Counted from the stretch's first letter, positions 25,368-33,026 are shown. The stretch: DNA of 43,898 nucleotides from a virus (IMGVR_UViG_3300028045_000032:1-43898), one strand, 5' to 3'. Program-made: numbers and translations. Notes: a model not told the origin generated them from the sequence alone.

Positions 25368-26716
25368 ATTAGTTTATTGTGATCTAACCAACCTTTGTCC
25401 TTGTAGAACCTACGTCGTGCAAGAAACTGTCGATGAAAGATCCCGTGCTTATTATCATCGAAATCAATAATCAACGGATGTTTCTTATCGTCAAACAGAC
25501 GCAGTATTCTACCGGCACTTTGGCCAGTTAGAATATTAGATTTTAAGTCGCCAGCTATAATTAAAGTATCTAGCGACGGAATGTTTATACCGGTGCTAAG
25601 CAACGAGAACGTTCCTAACAACACGTTATAGTCACATTTATCATTACGCAAATCTGAAAGGAGTTTTGACCTGTCGTCGTCTTTATCTTTACTTGAGATA
25701 CTATAGATACCACCCTTACTGTCGAGGTACCCTTTAAGGATCTCGTTATGTTTGATCCGTTTCGTTAATATCAGGACCTTACGCCCTTTATCAACCATAC
25801 TGATTGCGATGGCGTAGATGAGCGTGTTCCTTTGTAGCGAATCAACCTGGTCGTCTACCATCTCATGATAGTTATCGCTCATTAGAATCGGTACATCAGT
25901 ATGGTAAGTAATCACTTCGGGTTTGTCTTGAGGGAGTTCTTCATCAACAACGATCCGGCCGAACACGAACTCAATCGCGTTCGTCTTCCCGTCACTTCTC
26001 TCAGGTGTACCACTCATACCGTACAGGTACTTGCAGTTGAAACTCGTGATAACTTTCTCGCGTTTATCAGTGATAAAGTTATGGCACTCGTCGACAATAA
26101 CACACCCGAACTTTTTCCCTAGCGACTCGTAATCGCGTTTCGATAACGTATCGATCATCGCAACCGTCACGTCCTTAACATCGAACTTAGTTCCTGCTAT
26201 CTGTCCAATATCGTAGTCAAACCATATCTTAGATTCTTCTACGAACTGATCAAAGATCGCGCGCCTGTGTACGATAATCAATGTTTTCTGTTGGATATTC
26301 TCAACTAACTTAAGAGATATCAACGTCTTACCGAACCCGGTACCTAGCTTGATTACACCTTCAGTGTTACTAGCAATGTCTTCCGGTACACCTTCTTGGT
26401 ATTCACGAAGAGCAAACCCCTGTACGCTACAGAACTTCTCAACTAACGGTTGTTCAACTGTCTCGTCAGTGTACTCGAACTTACCCAGTAGCGGTATTAC
26501 AAGTGTAATACACCCACGTGGGATGATGAACAAATCACCCTGCTCTTCGTAATACTTAAAGAACTGAGGGATAGCGTACAACGCTCGCATGTTGCCCTTA
26601 GCTGACATGATCTGGTACGTTGGGTTAATCATTGTCAGGAGTTGTTTGACCCTCTGTTTCGTCGGATGGTCCAGCCCCTGGATCAGTAGCTTGTTTGTCT
26701 TCGTTACTTTTATCAT
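25364..26716 (-). CDS. UvsW-like SF2 DNA helicase
   Basis: A 450-aa superfamily 2 helicase. Motif I is GTGFGKT (125-131), motif II VDECH (208-212), motif III SGTP (235-238), and motif VI GQSAGRILRLF near 400. The N-terminal NKLLIQG... INPTYQ... IIPRG matches the accessory domain of UvsW-type enzymes, which rewind and branch-migrate recombination intermediates. This supports the ATG at 26716 even though it overlaps the upstream glycosyltransferase by 92 bases; ATG 26632 would cut this domain off. It likely works with the downstream resolvase-type nuclease in recombination-dependent replication or repair. Confidence 0.88.
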   Translation of the reverse strand: MIKVTKTNKLLIQGLDHPTKQRVKQLLTMINPTYQIMSAKGNMRALYAIPQFFKYYEEQGDLFIIPRGCITLVIPLLGKFEYTDETVEQPLVEKFCSVQGFALREYQEGVPEDIASNTEGVIKLGTGFGKTLISLKLVENIQQKTLIIVHRRAIFDQFVEESKIWFDYDIGQIAGTKFDVKDVTVAMIDTLSKRDYESLGKKFGCVIVDECHNFITDKREKVITSFNCKYLYGMSGTPERSDGKTNAIEFVFGRIVVDEELPQDKPEVITYHTDVPILMSDNYHEMVDDQVDSLQRNTLIYAIAISMVDKGRKVLILTKRIKHNEILKGYLDSKGGIYSISSKDKDDDRSKLLSDLRNDKCDYNVLLGTFSLLSTGINIPSLDTLIIAGDLKSNILTGQSAGRILRLFDDKKHPLIIDFDDNKHGIFHRQFLARRRFYKDKGWLDHNKLI

Positions 26717-28196
26717 ATTTAGTTACGCTATCGTTATTCTTTTCTTCTGCTTTTTGAATAACCGATTGTATCTCCTGTTGGTTATTCGCAAAGTAATCGT
26801 TCACATCGTACGCTTTAGGTCCAACATGTCCTATAATACAAGTCGGATCAACCCATATCCGGAACCCTAGGTCACGAGCTTCCTCACAAAACCCCAGGTC
26901 TTCTGATATGTCGACTTTACTCTTGAACCAGGGAGCTTTCATAGCTTCAAACACTTTCCGTTTGATCAACATAAACGCTGTCCCTACGGCATCAACTTCG
27001 AACAAATAGTCTGGCCAGATAACAACTTCTTGGTACCGTTTCTCTTTCGTTTTCTTCCGTTCCTCAAACTTAGGATGACGCATAAACATTGTCGGTCTAT
27101 ACGGGTGCCGTTTCCGGACACATACACCTGATACGATATCAACGTCGTCCCGTTCAAGATGTTTCTTCAACTGCACAAACGCATTAGGAGGGAACGCCAT
27201 ATCAGCGTCAATAAACATTAAATAGTCCCCGGCCATATCGCGTACCGCCATGTTGCGAGCCTCATCAACAAGCGCACCACCTATGAAACATGTCTTACAT
27301 CCCTCAGCTCCGTTCATCTGGTACAGACTCTCAACCGTTTGAGACGGGAAATGCCACATATGTGGGATTGCGATAGTACCAGACGCGGGATTAAGCGTTG
27401 TGTTAACTTCCCAGTTCCCCCATTTCTTCCGTAGTAATGCCAGTTTATCATTAACATCTTTCATGTATAGGTCAGCAGCTTCAGTCCCGTTCTCATAGAT
27501 TTTATCGCCAAACTTCTTTTTATACGAAGCAGACCCTTCATGTATAACATCAACGTCACGGGAGATGATAAGTTTATACCCGGCTTTCTTCATACGCATA
27601 GAGATGTCTAAATCATCAGACGACCCTAGTCCAAACACAGGATCAAGCATAGCAAGCCCGTTCACGTTATCTAGTCCCATATCCTTATCAACTGTACTCG
27701 CTATTTTTTCAAGCGCTTGACGGCTACACGTTAGCATCCAGCCAACTAGGAAACTAGCTTTATGGTGAGCAGGGAAATCATTGTTGTACTCCCGTTTCTG
27801 GAACCCCATTGTGAAGTTCGATACCGGTCCAACCATACCAACCTCGTCTTCGTCAGAATAGAAATGACTCAGCGTTGTGTCTAACCAGTCGTCTGTTGTA
27901 ACCTCAATATCGTTATTAACAAACATCACGTACGGGGTTTCATGATCAATAAGTTCTAACCCTTTATTGATCCCACCAACCCAACCGGTGTTTTCCGGGT
28001 TGAAATACACACTGATGTTAGGACACATCTCAGACAGGTCAGCTAAATATTCTTTGCTCCCGTCATCAGAATTGTTATCGACGACGATAAGTTCATAGTC
28101 GTCGTTCTTGGTATGTCTCTGAAGAGAGACAACCAGTTTAGTCAACTGTTCTAACCCGTTCCAGTTGACGGTAATTATCGATACCTTTTTTCCCAT
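26625..28196 (-). CDS. Tandem GT2 glycosyltransferase
   Basis: A 523-aa protein with two GT-A fold domains. The first (about 1-260) starts KVSIITVNWNG, has VVDNNSDDGS and a metal-site phrase FVNNDIE (94-98), like rhamnosyl-type GT2 enzymes. The second (about 270-465) has FIDADMAF (DAD, 330-332) and SEDLGFCEEA (431-440) with a final H457. A disordered acidic tail follows. It would transfer sugars to a virion protein, host glycan or modified DNA; the acceptor is unknown. Its place among DNA-metabolism genes makes DNA modification worth considering, but no base-hypermodification enzyme is seen. The 3' end overlaps the helicase start. Confidence 0.85.
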   Translation of the reverse strand: MGKKVSIITVNWNGLEQLTKLVVSLQRHTKNDDYELIVVDNNSDDGSKEYLADLSEMCPNISVYFNPENTGWVGGINKGLELIDHETPYVMFVNNDIEVTTDDWLDTTLSHFYSDEDEVGMVGPVSNFTMGFQKREYNNDFPAHHKASFLVGWMLTCSRQALEKIASTVDKDMGLDNVNGLAMLDPVFGLGSSDDLDISMRMKKAGYKLIISRDVDVIHEGSASYKKKFGDKIYENGTEAADLYMKDVNDKLALLRKKWGNWEVNTTLNPASGTIAIPHMWHFPSQTVESLYQMNGAEGCKTCFIGGALVDEARNMAVRDMAGDYLMFIDADMAFPPNAFVQLKKHLERDDVDIVSGVCVRKRHPYRPTMFMRHPKFEERKKTKEKRYQEVVIWPDYLFEVDAVGTAFMLIKRKVFEAMKAPWFKSKVDISEDLGFCEEARDLGFRIWVDPTCIIGHVGPKAYDVNDYFANNQQEIQSVIQKAEEKNNDSVTKYDKSNEDKQATDPGAGPSDETEGQTTPDND

Positions 28197-28432
28197 AGTA
28201 TTTTTTTAATTATTTGTAACGCGATCTTGCGCTTGTTACGTTGTAATGATGTAATAAGTCCTCGGTAATCCCGGTATGAGATTGATTTTTGTTTTAGTGT
28301 TACCACCCACGGGAAGTTAACCTCAGGGTAAACTTTGGTTAACCATCGTGAGTGATCAATCCATTGCAACAACGTAGCAAGTTCACTATCCCTGATTGGT
28401 CGGTTGACTGGGAATGACTGTATTGGTATCAC
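28175..28432 (-). CDS. Small basic protein, 85 aa (GTG start)
   Basis: A basic protein with HSRWLTKVYPEVNFPWVVTLKQKS and a Lys/Arg-rich C-terminus (RNKRKIALQIIKKILWEKRYR). It overlaps the upstream gene by 47 bases and the downstream GT2 gene by 22 bases. The only usable start is GTG, unusual here, so the true start is uncertain. The basic tail suggests nucleic-acid binding. No family recognised. Confidence 0.5.
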   Translation of the reverse strand: MIPIQSFPVNRPIRDSELATLLQWIDHSRWLTKVYPEVNFPWVVTLKQKSISYRDYRGLITSLQRNKRKIALQIIKKILWEKRYR

Positions 28433-29141
28433 CTGCCTTAATCACTTCAACGTTGCTGTCTGCACGTGAAGAATCCACTGATTTTATTATATTATTAAGT
28501 TCAGTCTGCATTGTAAGGGTCTTATTGATATCAACTCTTAAATCAGTCTTGGCTATGTTAAGCGCGTTATGAGTAATCCCTTCATCAATTTTCTTAATAG
28601 TCATCTTAGCTACCCAGCTAAACATACTATCACTTGATCCGAACTCTTTCATATAATCCCATACAGCTGTTCTTGAAGACCCTTTAACTTCTAGTCGGTA
28701 CACTATGTCATCGATATAGAAATACACGATTGTGTACAGGACATAGTTATCTTTATATTTTTCTTTGAACTCTTTATACTTCATTGTTTCGAAAACCTCT
28801 TTCTGAAACGTTAGCTTGATGTCTTCGAAAAAAGTATCAAACTCAAAACTCTTGAAATTCGGTACACCAGACGTATCAGCTTTTTTATATTTCTTATCAA
28901 CCCGGTACCGTACCTTGAACGGTCGCATGTCGAACTCTTTCTCAAAGTTCTCAACAACAAAGTCACCTTTCTCGTTACGTTTGGCGATAGTGAACACTTG
29001 GTCAGCTTCAGGTTGACCGTCTTTTTTAGTGTTGTTAACTCTAATAATTGGAATGAAAGGTAGATTTACTCTGTTCACCCCACCGTTTTTGTTTAGTTGA
29101 TCGATCACGCTCTGATCAACTACTGCTTTTTCTTCAGACAT
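28386..29141 (-). CDS. Possible ssDNA-binding or replication accessory protein, 251 aa
   Basis: A soluble protein with an N-terminal beta part (RVNLPFIPIIRVNNTKKDG... VFTIAKRNEKGDF), a middle of aromatic strands (YVLYTIVYFYIDDIVYRLEVKG), and a helical, polar tail. This order resembles phage single-strand DNA-binding and associated proteins that sit upstream of recombination genes. I cannot see a definite OB-fold signature. It precedes the basic small gene, GT2 and UvsW-like helicase in one operon. Other reading: a recombination-mediator protein. Confidence 0.4.
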   Translation of the reverse strand: MSEEKAVVDQSVIDQLNKNGGVNRVNLPFIPIIRVNNTKKDGQPEADQVFTIAKRNEKGDFVVENFEKEFDMRPFKVRYRVDKKYKKADTSGVPNFKSFEFDTFFEDIKLTFQKEVFETMKYKEFKEKYKDNYVLYTIVYFYIDDIVYRLEVKGSSRTAVWDYMKEFGSSDSMFSWVAKMTIKKIDEGITHNALNIAKTDLRVDINKTLTMQTELNNIIKSVDSSRADSNVEVIKAGDTNTVIPSQPTNQG

Positions 29142-29380
29142 ATTTTTTTGCCTGATACGAATTCAACAAGATCAACATCTAAACATGTTTTAATCTTAAT
29201 GAACGTATCAATTTTAATTTTTAGTAACTGCGCAGGCCCCGCCTTTGCAATGTTAATAAGTGTGAACTTATTGATCCCACTCAGTTTAGATATCTCATCC
29301 CATGTGAAATAACTTTCTTGCCTCTTGTAAATAGTCAGAGGATTCTTATCATTCAATTTTCCTTCCATAGTTTTTGTCAT
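29120..29380 (-). CDS. XRE/Cro-like helix-turn-helix regulator
   Basis: An 86-aa protein with an HTH at about residues 21-50 (YFTWDEISKLSGINKFTLINIAKAGP). It then has a helix and the phrase IKTCLDVDLVEFVSGKK, the end of a Cro/CI-type domain. It probably binds a dyad operator as a dimer; the GCTAAATTTAGC copies are candidate targets. ATG 29380 is preferred; a GTG at 29395 and an ATG at 29368 are alternatives. It overlaps the next gene by 22 bases. Confidence 0.65.
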   Translation of the reverse strand: MTKTMEGKLNDKNPLTIYKRQESYFTWDEISKLSGINKFTLINIAKAGPAQLLKIKIDTFIKIKTCLDVDLVEFVSGKKICLKKKQ

Positions 29381-29435
29381 CAACTGTTCTGTCACCTAAC
29401 ACTAGCTGGTTGGTTGACAATGAGTTGACAATAAA

Positions 29436-29897
29436 TTATTTATTCCTCTTCTTGTTTTGTATATTAAATGTTTTTCTTATTAGACTGTAGAAAGCCCAGA
29501 AATGCGGGAACTCTTTATGAAAACATTTATGGCAGAACCCGCTATAGTAATGTTTCTTAGTGTTCTTACCACACCCTTTGCATCCCATGATTCTATGTTT
29601 CTTACTCCAATACACGGCCATGGTACTAGGATAACACTCCAGGCAGAACTCATTATGGGGGGAGAACTGTTCACGGCCGCCAACTTTCCCACACTTACTA
29701 CACATGAACGTGAGGAACTTCCTTGGGCGCCGTACTACCTTACCGTTATTAAGAATCTGATCAACGCGTTGTTTACTTATTGAGAACAAATGCGCCAACT
29801 CAATAACCCTCATACCGGTTTGGTATAAGCTGATTATCTTTTTACATTTACTACCTTGAGTGTTCTGCATAAATTGTCTAAATGGTTTTTTATTCAT
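29436..29897 (-). CDS. HTH plus zinc-finger DNA-binding protein
   Basis: A 153-aa protein. Residues about 18-50 form a sigma-region-4-like HTH (KIISLYQTGMRVIELAHLFSISKQRVDQIL). Cysteine pairs follow: CSKC, CLEC, CKGC and CHKC, suggesting two zinc-binding knuckle sets of the recombinase or transposase-zinc-ribbon kind. The C-terminus is basic (KKRNK). This domain pair fits a phage transcription factor, possibly a late activator. It is not a complete sigma factor. It is followed by the HTH regulator at 29120. Confidence 0.65.
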   Translation of the reverse strand: MNKKPFRQFMQNTQGSKCKKIISLYQTGMRVIELAHLFSISKQRVDQILNNGKVVRRPRKFLTFMCSKCGKVGGREQFSPHNEFCLECYPSTMAVYWSKKHRIMGCKGCGKNTKKHYYSGFCHKCFHKEFPHFWAFYSLIRKTFNIQNKKRNK

Positions 29898-29899
29898 AA

Positions 29900-30412
29900 T
29901 TATTTCCTAAACCAATGTAAGTGTTCGCTTAGTATATGTACCCTGTCACTATCGTACCAGTCATCGCCCCATTCATCGTCCTTGTCTTCAATCTTGAACG
30001 CCCATGGGATTTCTGATCCGTCTTCTGTTTTTACAATAACTTCTCCATCGTCACATAGACTATCTATAACCACAGGGACATCATGATTGTATAGTTTTTT
30101 ACCTTCCTTAACTTCACTCCACATCATGAAGTCTTTTAGTCTAGGGAGTATATATTGCATAACGACAAACGCTCTTTCTGGTGTTCGGCAAAACTCCCTA
30201 AACACAGAAACCCCATCTCTATAAATTACCATCTCTCCACCTTTTCTGTATTGATCTCCAGACAATTCACTTTCCTTTAGGTATGTCTTGGGTATGTACT
30301 CAAAACTCCACAGAGTGAAATGGCCATCAAAACTAATGCCGTCTACAAAAGGTCCATCACGCCTCGTGTCGTACTCAACTTCTTTGTATTGGTTGTGTAT
30401 TTTTACTTTCAT
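29900..30412 (-). CDS. Unknown acidic protein, 170 aa
   Basis: An acidic, aromatic protein (ISFDGHFTLWSFEYIP; a run DDEWGDDWYDSD near the C-terminus). Its start overlaps the HAD gene stop (ATGA), so it is coupled to it. No membrane segment or family motif recognised. The compact mixed composition suggests a cytoplasmic globular protein; an anti-host or phosphatase-partner role would be speculation. Confidence 0.6.
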   Translation of the reverse strand: MKVKIHNQYKEVEYDTRRDGPFVDGISFDGHFTLWSFEYIPKTYLKESELSGDQYRKGGEMVIYRDGVSVFREFCRTPERAFVVMQYILPRLKDFMMWSEVKEGKKLYNHDVPVVIDSLCDDGEVIVKTEDGSEIPWAFKIEDKDDEWGDDWYDSDRVHILSEHLHWFRK

Positions 30413-30807
30413 AGTATTTCTTTTAACTTAGTTAATGTCTCGTTCCAATCACCCTCAAACTTCAATGCTCTATCGTCAACGTATACATACGCTGGGAGTT
30501 TACGCTTGGTTATACCAAGAACATTCCTCTTGGTCCAGAACTTTTTCCAGAACGGTATGATCCCTACGCTGTAGCCAAACAACCATTCGTCAAACGGCAT
30601 ATCAGTCGCATAGTATAGGTATTCTTTCAACCATTTCTTTATTTGTCGTGGGCTACGTGATGAGAAGATAAACACAGAGTTATCTTTCATTAAATCTTTA
30701 ATGATATCAAAAACCCCGTCGAACGAATCATCGTAAATCGTCCCGTCTTTCCACCCTTCGGAGTATTTATGTATAACCCCATCAAAATCTATTGCTATTG
30801 TTTTCAT
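30409..30807 (-). CDS. HAD-superfamily phosphatase
   Basis: A 132-aa protein with motif I TIAIDFDGVIH (DxD at about 7-9), motif II SVFIFSSRSP (about 45-54), and a late VYVDDRAL as motif IV. These are the classic residues for phosphoryl transfer through an Asp-phosphate with Mg. Size is close to small phage HAD phosphatases acting on nucleotides or DNA ends; substrate unknown. It begins with the 22-base module also found before the methyltransferase start (AATAGGGTATAAATATATG plus AAA). Confidence 0.75.
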   Translation of the reverse strand: MKTIAIDFDGVIHKYSEGWKDGTIYDDSFDGVFDIIKDLMKDNSVFIFSSRSPRQIKKWLKEYLYYATDMPFDEWLFGYSVGIIPFWKKFWTKRNVLGITKRKLPAYVYVDDRALKFEGDWNETLTKLKEIL

Positions 30808-30818
30808 ATATTTATACC

Positions 30819-31172
30819 CTATTTATGTGTTAATCTTTTCATTATTTCTTTTATTACGTTCACTGTGACTGCATTCCCACAACATTTATATCGCTGAGTG
30901 TCAGATACCCCAGCAGTCCAATCGTCTGGGAATCCTTGCAGTCTTTCGCATTCTTTAGGGGTTAGTCGGCGGATAGCATTGTCCCCCTGTATAAAGGTAC
31001 TGTCGGCCTTTGACCCCATACCTACTCGGACTGTTGTACTAAGTTGGGTTTGTGGCCGTGTTCCGTCTGGTTTATCTGTTTCATCAAGTAATCGGTCATC
31101 TTCTCCGATAGGAAATACTTCGGGTCGACGTGTTCCTCTAAAATAGAGCTTAGACTTATTTGTTGTTGACAT
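30819..31172 (-). pseudogene. C-terminal part of a C5 cytosine methyltransferase, -1 frame
   Basis: It holds motif IX (RRLTPKECERLQGFPDDW) and motif X (RYKCCGNAVTVNVI) of a Dcm-type enzyme, in the frame -1 to the upstream half. Residues before about DETDKPDG are probably read from the other frame. The junction at MKQ/TDKPDGT can be explained by a -1 slip in the AAAC run near 31080. An ATG at 31172 could also let this piece be made alone. It belongs with the N-terminal part at 31022-32383. Confidence 0.7.
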
Positions 31173-32383
31173 ATTTTTTCCACTTTAGTTTTATAAATGT
31201 TGACCCAATCTTTTCCATCTCCGATTGAGTAAAAAAGTCCCCCTTTATATGGTTGCACCGCAAACAACAAAGGGCTAGATTTCCAACTTCGTAATGTTTC
31301 TTTGAATCCAGTCTGTCTATTGTCATTCTTTGAGTCTTGTTGTTGTATTTGTCCGATACCTTTGAAAGCATCTCCTCCGTTAGACCACAATAGCAACATT
31401 TCTTCGGTTGGGATTGATACCACTCCACAAACTCCTTCTGTGTTATTTTCACTTCCCAAGAACGCTTCGAGTGTTTCAACTTCTTGTATATTCCCTTTGG
31501 ACTCCTGTCGTAAGTCCTGTGGTTCTCTCTCAATTTCTGAACATTCTTCTCTCTGTATTCCTTGTTCAATTTGCGTGAACAAATCTTGCATTTGCTCGAC
31601 GGATAACTTTTCTGTCTTGCTTTGCTCCATACCCAAAAGAAGTGTTCTTGCGTTCTCGGAAACACTTGCTGACATTTGGTACACTTTTTCGTTAATTGTT
31701 TTTTCATATACATTCATTTTATCACACTTGTCTATTGTCGTCAAGTAGTTCTCATAATTTAATGGAAAAACATTAGGTCGTTTAGTTCCCCTTCTGTTGC
31801 CGACAATGAACACTCGTTCTCTGTTTTGTGGGACGCCGAAATTTTTGCTGTTAAGCACTTGCCATTGACAGTCATACCCCAATTCATCAAGCGTGGAGAT
31901 GATGGTAGTGAATGTATTTCCTTGGTCGTGAGATAAAAGCCCTTTAACGTTCTCAAGCAACAGAAGGCGTGGTTGTTTTTCTTTAATAATCCTAGCGATT
32001 TCAAAGAAGAGCGTGCCTCTGGTATCATTGAATCCACCTCGTTTTCCAGCGATTGAGAAGGATTGACAAGGGAAGCCCCCAACCAACAAGTCAAAATCTG
32101 GTAAGTTTTCTGGTTGAATTTTCGTAATGTCTCCATAGTTTTTGTGGTTAAAATGTTTTTCGTAGACCTGGATTGCGTATTTGTCGATCTCGGAGCAACC
32201 AATACAAGTGGGACTTGTCCTCCCCCCATCCCAAACGAACTCTGTACTGCTGGACTTATCCCTACTGGATTGTATATTCTGTCCCCTTGCCTCTTCGCCT
32301 TTTTGAGTAACATAATCTTCATATGCTTGTTTAATTCCTTCTTCGAATCCTCCGATGCCGGAGAACAATGATATATATTTCAT
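31022..32383 (-). CDS. C5 cytosine DNA methyltransferase, N-terminal part (frame stays open through the HNH gene)
   Basis: Transfers methyl from SAM to cytosine C5, probably against host restriction. Motif I FSGIGGFE (7-14), motif IV GGFPCQSFS with catalytic C106, motif VI LLENVKG (142-148), motif VIII QNRERVFIVG (186-195). Then about 185 residues follow that translate the nested HNH gene in another frame without a stop, and the frame returns to the methyltransferase-like SSILEEHVDPKYFLSEKMT. It ends early; motifs IX and X continue in the -1 frame. Whether a full enzyme is made needs slippage or an editing or assembly error. Start is in the repeated 22-base module. Confidence 0.8.
   Translation of the reverse strand: MKYISLFSGIGGFEEGIKQAYEDYVTQKGEEARGQNIQSSRDKSSSTEFVWDGGRTSPTCIGCSEIDKYAIQVYEKHFNHKNYGDITKIQPENLPDFDLLVGGFPCQSFSIAGKRGGFNDTRGTLFFEIARIIKEKQPRLLLLENVKGLLSHDQGNTFTTIISTLDELGYDCQWQVLNSKNFGVPQNRERVFIVGNRRGTKRPNVFPLNYENYLTTIDKCDKMNVYEKTINEKVYQMSASVSENARTLLLGMEQSKTEKLSVEQMQDLFTQIEQGIQREECSEIEREPQDLRQESKGNIQEVETLEAFLGSENNTEGVCGVVSIPTEEMLLLWSNGGDAFKGIGQIQQQDSKNDNRQTGFKETLRSWKSSPLLFAVQPYKGGLFYSIGDGKDWVNIYKTKVEKICQQQISLSSILEEHVDPKYFLSEKMTDYLMKQINQTEHGHKPNLVQQSE
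31156..31713 (-). CDS. HNH endonuclease nested in the methyltransferase gene
   Basis: A 185-aa homing-type endonuclease. N-terminal zinc finger CTKC...CKIC (residues 11-45), then KKCCYCG (105-110), TIDRLD (131-136) and the final N-x(3)-C-x(3)-CN-H core (GNLALCCLRCNHIKGD, 144-159). It lies in a different frame inside the methyltransferase reading frame, in the region between motif VIII and motif IX. A promoter-like TTGACG-17-TAAAAT lies just before its start. It probably cuts methyltransferase alleles that lack the insert. Confidence 0.85.
   Translation of the reverse strand: MYMKKQLTKKCTKCQQVFPRTQEHFFWVWSKARQKSYPSSKCKICSRKLNKEYREKNVQKLRENHRTYDRSPKGIYKKLKHSKRSWEVKITQKEFVEWYQSQPKKCCYCGLTEEMLSKVSDKYNNKTQRMTIDRLDSKKHYEVGNLALCCLRCNHIKGDFFTQSEMEKIGSTFIKLKWKKYVNNK
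31716..31744 (-). promoter_or_regulatory. Promoter-like boxes before the nested HNH gene
   Basis: On the minus strand TTGACG (31739-31744), 17 bases, TAAAAT (31716-31721). The start would give an almost leaderless HNH mRNA. The boxes lie inside the methyltransferase coding region, so chance is possible. Confidence 0.4.
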
Positions 32384-32387
32384 ATAT

Positions 32388-32756
32388 TTATACCCTATTG
32401 TCAGGGGTGAATACTTTAGGTTCTTCTTGTTTTCTTTTGGCTAATCTCTCTCTTAATAATCCTTCTAACAAATGTAGATAGACAATATTATCGCCTATCT
32501 TCTCGTTAATAAGCTCTTCAGTGATCCGATCAGGTTCAGTCTCGGTCCATTTGATCAGGTCTAACACTGAGACGATATGCTTGGACATGAACCCCCCGAG
32601 CGCTTGCTCTGGTGTACCGCCAAGGATCTCTGCCCCGCGCCGGAAGTTATGGAACCGGTCGCCGTTGGACGCGTACTCAGCTTGTTTGCTATCAAGAGTT
32701 GTAATGACACTGTCATTACGTTCTTTCACTATCTTCATTAGGTCTTGTGAATTCAT
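32388..32756 (-). CDS. MazG-like / nucleotide-modification-associated protein, 122 aa
   Basis: An all-helical protein with AEYASNGDRFHNFRRGAEIL, TPEQALGGFMSKHIVSVLDLI and INEKIGDNIVYLHLLEGLL. This matches a common phage family related in pattern to all-alpha NTP-pyrophosphohydrolases and DUF1599-type proteins. If active it would hydrolyse NTPs or dNTPs; the metal-binding acidic residues are not certain. The start overlaps the previous stop (ATGA). It sits upstream of the methyltransferase. Confidence 0.55.
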   Translation of the reverse strand: MNSQDLMKIVKERNDSVITTLDSKQAEYASNGDRFHNFRRGAEILGGTPEQALGGFMSKHIVSVLDLIKWTETEPDRITEELINEKIGDNIVYLHLLEGLLRERLAKRKQEEPKVFTPDNRV

Positions 32757-32890
32757 AATTCTTTATTTAGTTTGTTAAGTATAAACACCTCAATCTCTTC
32801 GCTTGTTATTAAGTCTGCACTTGTTCTCTCGTTTAGATATTGTCTCAACTGTCCTATATTTTGTTTTAGTTGCCTCTCTTGTTTTGTCAT
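32753..32890 (-). CDS. Small helical protein, 45 aa
   Basis: Hand translation from ATG 32890: begins MTKQERQLKQNIGQLRQYLN and has a second helix (ITSEEIEVFILNKLNKEL). Two amphipathic helices make a hairpin. It shares the MTKQE start with the next upstream small gene and with the gene ending at 40729. Coupled to the next gene by ATGA. Function unknown. Confidence 0.55.
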   Translation of the reverse strand: MTKQERQLKQNIGQLRQYLNERTSADLITSEEIEVFILNKLNKEL

Positions 32891-32893
32891 AAT

Positions 32894-33022
32894 TCAAGCT
32901 AAATTTTTTATGGTTTGTAAACGCTCTTTGTATTCATTTATTTCTTCGTCTTTTTCGTTAATTAAATCTTCTAATTGCTCTATTGTTATAGTTAGGTCAT
33001 CAATTTCTTCTTGTTTTGTCAT
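32894..33022 (-). CDS. Small coiled-coil protein, 42 aa
   Basis: ATG 33022; MTKQEEIDDLTITIEQLEDL followed by INEKDEEINEYKERLQTI gives a continuous heptad-like coiled coil of about 38 residues. Probably a dimerising peptide. It is three bases from the next small gene. Function unknown. Confidence 0.55.
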   Translation of the reverse strand: MTKQEEIDDLTITIEQLEDLINEKDEEINEYKERLQTIKNLA

Positions 33023-33026
33023 AGGG

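Noticed and set aside
31156-31740. Group I intron with an HNH gene in the methyltransferase
   Set aside because: The non-coding part left outside the HNH gene is only tens of bases, too small for a catalytic core, and the methyltransferase frame stays open across it.
31759-32322. A 187-codon minus-strand frame inside the methyltransferase
   Set aside because: It is a shifted-frame shadow of methyltransferase motifs I-VIII with no family pattern of its own.
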